A stretch of DNA of 64,000 bases, taken from NCBI GenBank assembly GCA_021234155.1, contig JAJEKV010000260.1:374001-438000 (forward strand), read 5' to 3'. Each line of letters begins with the position of its first letter. Positions within the stretch are counted from its first letter, which is position 1. Source of the DNA: Isoetes taiwanensis. Taxonomy: Eukaryota; Streptophyta; Lycopodiopsida; Isoetales; Isoetaceae. Made by a program: the position numbers and the translations under genes. The notes beneath the pieces are model-generated. The model did not search any database, had not been told where the DNA came from, and was given only the letters and a program-made list of their open reading frames with translations. Positions 57,561 through 64,000 of this stretch are shown piece by piece.

Positions 57561-60500
57561 AGGCACGCAGACAGGAGCTTGTCGGGGTCGAGGCATTCGC
57601 AACAGGGGGGTGCCGCAGGATTGGTTCGGGGCGGGATGCACATTTTCCGACAAACCGCTACTCCTGCAGACCCCGCAGCCCCAACCCCGCGGTACGCCCC
57701 ACCTTACGCTTCTACTACCATGGCCCCCTTCTCCTGCTCCTACTCCCGCTCCCTCGCGGCCCACACCCTCCGGCCACATCTTTGCCTCCGCTCCATCTAC
57801 TTCTCACTCAGCCTACTGCTTCCTCGTCCTCCCAGCGACTCAGTTGCAGATACCATCCTGGCGACAAATAGGAATTGTGTCTCCGGGTGGTCTCATGGAA
57901 CTGCCGAGGCTTCCCTTGGCGAAGGGGGGCGGTCGAACTCCGTGGCGGCCGGTATGGATCTCATCTTCCTCATGGAGACATGGGAGCATCTTTGGACCAC
58001 AGGCTACCGATTGCGGGTTACCAACATTTCTCGGTCTTCAATGCACATGGGACAGCGTGGCGGGGTCATGGTGGAGTGGCTTGCTACTACCGGACAACAG
58101 CACATTCGGTTACCCTCCGAGAAGATGAATGACCGAACACAACCGGTACTTCCGGGTTCGTGTGCATAATACCGGTGGCAACCCTCTTTTTCGGCGCTGT
58201 TATTTCCCTCACGCTTGACAAAGACCTTCTATCGCGACCACCCCGTCTGCGGATAGGATGGACCCGTATGTCGATCTATATGATGACATCTGGCAAAGCA
58301 TCGCGATTGGGTAGGGTCGTCCTTCTTGGAGATTTCAATGCACGGACGGGGAGTAGAGCAGCCCATGCGACTTGACCCCCTCGCCGACGATGTCCTGCGG
58401 CTCGCCCTGAAGTAGCCCGCGCTACGGTCGGATGACGGCCGTGTCACCGCTTTGGCGCATTGTTGCCTCGCTATGTGGCATTTTTGACTTGATAATTTGC
58501 AATGGCCTTTCACGGTGGCCCGATTCTCGCCAAGTGCACATGCATGGGACAATCGGGGAGGGTCTAGTGTGGTGGACTATGTGCTTGTAGTTAGCGCAAG
58601 ATATGCATCTCATCGCCCGCTTTGTGGGTTGAGCATGGGGGATGGGATGAGGAGGTCGACTCGGATCACCTCCCACTTTATTTGGACCTGGTTTGGCGAG
58701 CCGCCGTAACCCCACTATGCCAGCCCTCGCCGCCCTCGGTTGAGACTTCGATTATGAGCAGCAGGACTACGCCGAAGATGCTCATGAACGCCCTCCCGCA
58801 ATTACGCAGACCTCCACACTAGAGCAGCATGACCGAACCGGTGAAGCTATACGGATGCGGCGGACAGTGCTTTAGCGACCAGCGTCGCCGCTCCAGTGGT
58901 CAAGAATATTCCAGCGTAACCCGATGGTTTGATGCGACCGAAGAACGCATAAGCGGCAGCTCGACATCCTCGATCTGGATCGGTACCGCTTGCGGCCACC
59001 ACCGCATCACCGCGCCCATCGGAAGGACACAAAGGCGGTACCTTGCCAAGCATCGGGGGAGATGTTCTACGGCTGGACACTCATCCTCGAACCTTTTAAG
59101 CAGAAAGTGCTTGAAGGCCAGCCACTTTGAGGGGACATCACACGGGGGGTGAAAGCGACTTGCAGCAGCTCTATGACCCGGCCAGTGGAATGCGTCCATA
59201 CCCCACGGGATGGCCCCATTGGTTCCCGTGGATGAGGATGTTGAGGAGGGCACGCAGCGGCTAGCTAATGGGAAGGCGGTGACCTCGATGGTATGGGCCG
59301 AAGTTACTCAAGTGGGCGGGGCAGCCCGTTTGCCGGTCCTCACTACCCACGTTCAACGTAGCATTGCGGGGAGGGTTTCCCCGACAATGGACCCAAGCGT
59401 GGTTGTTCCCATTCACAAAGCGGGCGACCCACACCGTCCGCCAATTATCTGGACGATCATGGTCGATTCAATATTTGCCAACTGTTGGGCGGGCATTCTC
59501 GGTAGCGGTTGACCCGGGCGCGAGGCGGCGGATGTGCGAGCCCTCACACGGCGAGCTTCGACCCGCCACTCAACGATTGACCATATCTTTACAGCTGCGA
59601 ACGCGATTGAAGGCAATGGAATCACCGGCTGGACTTGTATTGTTGCTTTGTGGACTTCGCAAAGGCTTTTGATCTGGTCCCGGGGAAAAGTTGTGGGCCA
59701 GCTGCGTCATACTGGGGCTCCATTTGCTGTCATGCGAATGCCATATATAGGTTGTATGAGAGTTGTTTTGGCGGGATGCGATCGGCCGGGCCAAGCATTT
59801 ACCCGGTAGTATCGAGGGTCCGGCGGGGTTGCCCCCCTCTCATGGACACTTTTGGCCTCTACATTGATCGGTTAGAGCCCGGCTTCGCCCGAGCATGGGG
59901 ATGGCATACATCTTTTGCACCAGGTCATCCCCCGGCTCATCTATGCGGGCGATGTTGGCTGCTTTGCCCACACCCGAAGATATGCGATCTCACGGATGCC
60001 CTAGACACATTTTGTCGGGCTACGAACATGGCGTCAATCTGGCCAAGACCGGGGTGGTTCTCATATCCTCTTCCGCGCCACCCCATGCCTCCTCGCACTC
60101 ACATATCGGGGGGGACGTAGGCCACGCCCACCTACAAGTACCTAGGGGTGGAGTTCCCCTCCTCGCTCTGGCGGGGGCGTCTATCGCTATGGTGTGCTAG
60201 GCCGGAAAGCGCTTTATGCAATGCGTGAAACAACGATCACCCAGCGAGCTATATGATTGGGGCCATCGGTCACACATCATTCGGGGCACCGGTCGAGCCC
60301 GCCCTTGCAGACGGGTCGAGGTTTGGGGCGATGGGCTGTCTCTTTGACGACACGGAATGACTTGGGAGCGGGTGCGAAGGCATTTTTGGCATTGCACTTG
60401 GGTGAAACCTTGGCCCCCATCGGGGATTGCGCAGAGCTGGATTCTTGCCGCCGGTGGGCAGGATTGATAGACACATCGTCTATTTTCGAAAGTGGTTACT

Positions 60501-60900
60501 ATGGGTGATGCTCGGCTCCCTTTTTGGCTTACTTGTGGCCATGAGTCCGGAGCCGCTTAGGGCCTGTTGGAGGGTAAAGAGAGATCGCTGGTTCGCCAGA
60601 TGGAACGTCGGCAGAGCACACAGTGTCTGTTGGGCGCCGGCCGTCGTGTACGGCGGGAGTACCTAGATGCTTGTTTCCTTGGCAAGCTCGGGACCCCATT
60701 GCTCTAGAGCAGGTCAAAATGGCCCATTACAAGGAGCACATCAACCCCGTGTTAGCGGGGCCCACGGCCTGGCGTTCCCGGTTGCCCCCGAAAAGCGCAG
60801 CTCATTGCCTCCCATTCGCAGGTGCCCACCGCCTTTGCATCGAGGCAGGCGGTGGATTGGGGGAGCCCGCCAGACAGCTCTGTCGGTCTTTGTCAAGCGG
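57561..60900 (+). pseudogene. LINE-1 ORF2 (endonuclease and reverse transcriptase)
   Basis: Endonuclease blocks: RVVSWNCRGF (57880), DLIFLMETWEHL (57957), VVLLGDFNARTG (58315) and DSDHLPLYLDLVWR (58655). RT blocks: VVVPIHKAGDPH and TIMVDSIFA (59400-59475), CCFVDFAKAFDLVPG (59640), VSRVRRGCPPLMDTFGLYID (59810), and IYAGDVGCFAHT (about 59940), where the catalytic YADD reads YAGD. Then TNMASIWPRPG/NLAKTGVVLIS and a YGVLGRKALYAM-like block at 60190. The blocks are spread over all three frames with roughly a dozen shifts. Downstream to about 60980 is the degenerate C-terminal part. Function is lost. Confidence 0.85.
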
Positions 60901-61079
60901 GTGCCGTTGAGGATGAGTCTCACACTTTCGAGTTGCCAGCCCGTTGATCCGGTTCGGGCCGATCGGCTCCCTTAACCTACTGGGCGTGCCCTTGCATTTG
61001 CCGATGAACACACCGTCAAGACGCGTGCCCGGGTCATACATCCGGGGAGGTACTGGTTTCCGCGAGGTCACCTTTGCCC

Positions 61080-61308
61080 CGCTGGCTGTCCGGTGACTAG
61101 GCACTACGGGGGTGGTGCATATTTGTATATATTGGGATGTTTCGCATTTTATATGATTAGTATTAGGTTTGTCGGGCCAGGCTGATTGCCGCGGTTTTCC
61201 CTCGGAAACCCAGCGCCGGGTGGGGGTTTTTAATCCCAAGAATCCGCTTCTCGCTTTTTTGTATTGGGTCCCATAGACCGATTGGTCTCCGTGGGACGAT
61301 AAAAGTAA
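61080..61308 (+). other. LINE-1 3' untranslated module
   Basis: GGTTTTCCCTCGGAAACCCA, GCGCCGGGTGGGGGTTTTTA, ATTGGGTCCCATAGACCGAT and TGGTCTCCGTGGGACGATAA in order. The CCGAG/CGGG-type complementarity could form a hairpin. The same module appears at 29455 and 31735. Confidence 0.7.
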
Positions 61309-61334
61309 CTTCCTTCCTTCCTTCCTTCCTTCCT
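61309..61334. repeat. (CTTC)n tract at the LINE-1/LINE-2 junction
   Basis: About six CTTC/TTCC units sit exactly between the LINE-1 3' end and the LINE-2 codons for KKAFDK. It may be the microsatellite tail of LINE-1 or an expanded target. Confidence 0.85.
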
Positions 61335-61640
61335 TATCAAATGCTTTTTTAAAGTCTACAAATGCCATGTAAACTGGTTTTTTAGTACCTTTAACCATGT
61401 CAAATATAGGAGCCCTTCCTGCTCTAAAACCTGCTTGTGACTCCGCACGCTTTTGATTGTGCTCTGCCCAAATACTTATCTTTTTTTCTAAGATAGTAGC
61501 AAAAAGCTTAGAAAATAGACTACTTACCATAATGGTTCGATAATTGTTTGCATCATGCCTCGCCCCATCTTTATATATGGGAACCACCCTGTTCCGACAC
61601 CAATCAAGTGGAAACCCCTGTCTCATAGCCAGTGTAAATA
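61335..61640 (-). pseudogene. LINE-2 ORF2, first RT part
   Basis: Reading leftwards: RQGFPLDWCRNRVVPIYKDG, DANNYRTIMVSSLFSKLFAT, QAGFRAGRAPIFDM and VYMAFVDFKKAFDK. These are RT blocks 1 to 3, ending with the first catalytic Asp just before the junction. The longer frame continuing to 60802 is read-through into LINE-1 antisense. Confidence 0.9.
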
Positions 61641-63110
61641 TTTTTGCAACTAAAGGATGGATACAAGTACCTGCCCATTTTAGATGCTCTGCGCTTAATC
61701 CAAAGACGTCATGTGCTTTACATTAGCCAAATAAGCTATACCCTCTGCCACCTTCTCTTTTGTAATGACCAGTTCTGACCTTATACTCCCTCCCTGGGAA
61801 TGTCTGCACTATGATATAGATTAATAACATTTCTCCAAATATCATGTGCTGCAAGAGGGATATCAGCCTGTTTATTCTTTCTTAGAGCATTCCAAAAGAG
61901 TTTCGGCTCATCTAAGTATCGCAAGCATAAGAGTTGCCGATTTTTAATGAACTGTCGCTTCTTAAATCACACAATGTGCTTATATTGATGCTTAAATGAG
62001 TCTTTATCACTCAAACCACCTTTCTTCCATCTGAATTTTGCCTCACGGCATTCTTGGTCAAACCAAGATTTGCATGGTAAACTCTTCCTGACTCTGTGAG
62101 ATGTGAAAGTCTCTTGTGCTGCCTCTTCCAATATCGTGTGCAATTGCTTACTTATCGTGGCCAAATCCCCATCCCAATGCAAACAAGATACTTTCAATTC
62201 AACACCGGCTTGATAGTTGGCATGTAACAATGGCCTTAACACATAAGACTTCTGCACAATGGGGGAAACAACCCCAGGATGGCTGATCCATAGACTAAAA
62301 GACAATCGGCTGTGATCCGATTCAAGCTCTTCATCACTGACTACAAAATCTAATATCCCTTCCAGAGTCTCCTCCGCCATTGCCAGATAGTCCACTGTGC
62401 TTCTAGCTCTGCATGTATTCTTTAAAGTGTCTGGGAACCTACTTAATCCATTACAGATCATGAGGTTTGTGCTGCTACACAGGCTGAGAAATTGCCTACC
62501 AGATTTAGTCACTATATGATCCTTAGAATCCCTCTTCCTGCCATATAATTTCAGCTCATCATCACTCATAGATTCTAACTACAATGGATCTTTATTTCCT
62601 GTGTAAGAAACAGCTTGTAGACACCCGGTCCTTCCGTTGAAATCTCCTGCTAGGATCACACTGCCCTTTTCCTGGTAAGCATTATATCTTGCTCCAATGC
62701 AAAGAACAAGTCATCACTAGAAGCTACTATCTCTGTGTATATTTTCTTATGTCTGGGAGCAAAATGCCATATAGTACAAAGCATGATAACCTTTCAATTC
62801 AAGCAAATATACTGATTATTTTTGTCTTTTCCAACACCTTGTATCAAATCTCTAAAAAGCAGTCTGATATAACACGCTACTCCTCCATTCCCTGTATCTC
62901 CATCTTTAAATCTTTTATTATAAACTGAATAAATCATATCAAAGCCTTCAATGTCAGGCAAAGCATACAGATCATGTTCTTTTGTTTCTACAAAACAAAT
63001 AACATCACACTATCTAGAATTGTCTGCATACTAATTACCTTATCAGTGGTGAGTCTGTTTATATTCCAGACCACTATTCTAAGGCCTCCCGCATCTACCC
63101 CCTTTGGCCC
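61641..63110 (-). pseudogene. LINE-2 ORF2, endonuclease domain and linker
   Basis: It starts overlapping the end of ORF1 in another frame: LRIVVWNINRLTTDK at about 63090-63050, then (with stops) a NGGVACYIR-like block at about 62900, VILAGDFNGRTG at about 62660-62620, and the open frame 62569-61967 with STVDYLAM, ESDHSRLSFSLWIS and KSWFDQECREAKFRW. These are the WN, GDFN and SDH motifs of AP-like endonucleases. Stops at about 63005, 62890 and 62580 break it. Confidence 0.85.
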
Positions 63111-63819
63111 ACTTCACTTTCTGATTATTTTGCCTTGCCTCTTTAAACTTAGCAATTTCTTGCTTCTTCTCAAGCATTTGGCCTTTGGTAAGATCATCGT
63201 TCACCCATACAAATTTTCCTTTCAGCGTGTATCTCTGGTTTAGTACCTGAAAACGATCTTCCCTATTGGCAAACTTCACCAAAATGTGGCATGTCCCACG
63301 ATCCTTCTTTCCAATCCGGAAAGCATCCACAAAATCCGCTCTAGTTATCTTCATTTCTTCGCTAAAGAATTTTGACACTACCTCTTTTGTGTTCTCATTC
63401 TCCCTTTCTGTCAATCCCACAATGCGGATGTTTAAAGCTCGTTGTTTTCGTTCTTGTGTCTCTACATACTCCTCAAAAGCATTCTTTAAATCTGAAATTT
63501 TTGTTGTACCATCTGATCCTTCACCTTCTTGCAATTCCTTGAGTTCCTGTTTGACATGATCCATTTCTTCTCGCAATTGCTGGAAATTTGCACGAAGATA
63601 ATCGTTATCTGCCCTCAAATTTCTGATTTCTGCCATCAGCTTCTCCTCTCGGGATGCTGCTTCTTGTCTGAATGTTGTTAGTTCATTCCAAATAGCCATG
63701 AGCGAAATTTCCCCAGATGATTCTACATGTATGCCAAACTGCCCAGATGATTCCCCATCAGAGTCTGATTCTTTATGCTTCTGTGTTATTTTCTTGGACT
63801 GTTTCTTTGGGGCAGCCAT
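63079..63819 (-). CDS. LINE-2 ORF1 protein (coiled coil plus RRM-like domain)
   Basis: An intact frame of 246 residues. Residues 1-35 are basic/acidic and flexible (MAAPKKQSKKITQKHKESDS). Residues about 36-100 form a heptad-like coiled coil (EEKLMAEIRNLRADNDYLRA, LREEMDHVKQELKELQEGEG). About 125-195 look like the RRM-type domain of L1 ORF1p (RALNIRIVGLTERENENTKE, FVDAFRIGKKDRGTCHILVK), followed by a basic C-terminal domain. This layout is the animal-type L1 ORF1p (Transposase_22-like), whereas typical flowering-plant L1 ORF1 has a DUF4283-like RRM and a CCHC knuckle. It should be an RNA-binding trimer of the element RNP. The stop TAG overlaps the ORF2 start region. Confidence 0.8.
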   Translation of the reverse strand: MAAPKKQSKKITQKHKESDSDGESSGQFGIHVESSGEISLMAIWNELTTFRQEAASREEKLMAEIRNLRADNDYLRANFQQLREEMDHVKQELKELQEGEGSDGTTKISDLKNAFEEYVETQERKQRALNIRIVGLTERENENTKEVVSKFFSEEMKITRADFVDAFRIGKKDRGTCHILVKFANREDRFQVLNQRYTLKGKFVWVNDDLTKGQMLEKKQEIAKFKEARQNNQKVKWAKGGRCGRP

Positions 63820-63897
63820 GGTGCTGACAACAACTGCTGAAAATCTATACCCGACCGGAAAATTGCAATTACAGATACCTAAACAGATCCAAACCGG

Positions 63898-63953
63898 AGG
63901 GAGGGAGGGAGGGAGGGAGGGAGGGAGGGAGGGAGGGAGGGAGGGAGGGGGGG

Positions 63954-63992
<39 letters not shown>

Positions 63993-64000
63993 AAGGAAGG
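63898..64000. repeat. (AGGG)n and (AG)n low-complexity tract
   Basis: (GGGA)n runs at 63898-63950, then G(9), (AG)n at about 63956-63986 and GGGAGGGAAGGAAGG to the window end. It borders the 5' end of LINE-2. Confidence 0.9.

Larger units (their letters stand above)
55566..61308 (+). mobile_element. LINE-1: GC-rich LINE, plus strand, inserted in LINE-2
   Basis: It has 5' monomers (55571-55955), a GC-rich ORF1 region, an ORF2 with endonuclease and RT, and a 3' untranslated module ending GTGGGACGATAAAAGTAA before a (CTTC)n tract. LINE-2 RT blocks continue on both sides. It is much richer in G+C and CpG than all neighbouring DNA. Frameshifts are frequent, so it is not functional. The exact 5' boundary (about 55562-55571) is inferred. 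Confidence 0.85.

Noticed and set aside
61335-61626. A 274-codon minus-strand frame to 60802 as a single protein
   Set aside because: Only the part right of 61335 is LINE-2 RT; the rest is antisense LINE-1 read-through after the (GGAA)n tract.

Overview
This 64 kb window reads as nuclear DNA of a large-genome land plant. The evidence is GT-AG introns, one intact gene of a plant-restricted family (DUF506, PDDEXK-like) at 20543-22481 on the minus strand, and otherwise plant Ty1/copia, Ty3/gypsy, MULE, CACTA-like and LINE sequences in deep nests. A seed-free vascular plant such as a fern would fit the low gene density and unusual LINEs, but this is an inference. I see no tRNA, rRNA, CRISPR array or bacterial-type operon.

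Layout. 1-12 kb: an intron-containing, decayed gene for a DDE-type transposase-like protein whose family I associate mainly with animal genomes. It is split by a 7834-bp CACTA-like element (3645-11478) with a 3-bp target duplication (CTA). That element has no transposase but carries terminal tandem repeats, two hairpin elements and a 19-bp minisatellite. 12-20 kb: AT-rich intergenic DNA with gene-fragment debris, including a frameshifted FCP1/NIF-type phosphatase domain (16.5-17.0 kb) and a 260-bp direct repeat pair. 20.5-22.5 kb: the DUF506 gene (three coding exons, 502 residues), with its probable promoter to about 23.9 kb. 24-33 kb: gene-empty DNA with short tandem duplications, then two direct repeats of about 1 kb around an unrecognised broken coding region (30.3-31.1 kb); each repeat carries a LINE-type 3' tail.

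33.6-51.4 kb: LTR-like and gag-like remnants, then a decayed Ty3/gypsy element. Into it inserted a 299-bp SINE-like or truncated-LINE sequence (13-bp duplication) and an 8578-bp Ty1/copia element on the minus strand (5-bp duplication CCAAC, nearly identical LTRs). The copia element itself received a 2762-bp MULE (9-bp duplication TTAAATTTA, 22-bp perfect terminal inverted repeats).

51.4-53.4 kb: an unrecognised multi-exon gene remnant on the minus strand. 53.8-64 kb: a minus-strand L1-like LINE (LINE-2) lying between GA-rich simple repeats. It is interrupted by a GC-rich plus-strand LINE (LINE-1) with 180-bp 5' monomers and by a short plus-strand LINE 3' fragment (LINE-3). Element history can be ordered from the target duplications and from reading frames that resume beyond each insertion.

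How the genes work together: apart from the DUF506 gene nothing here looks like an intact host gene, and there is no pathway. The window is mainly a record of successive transposition.
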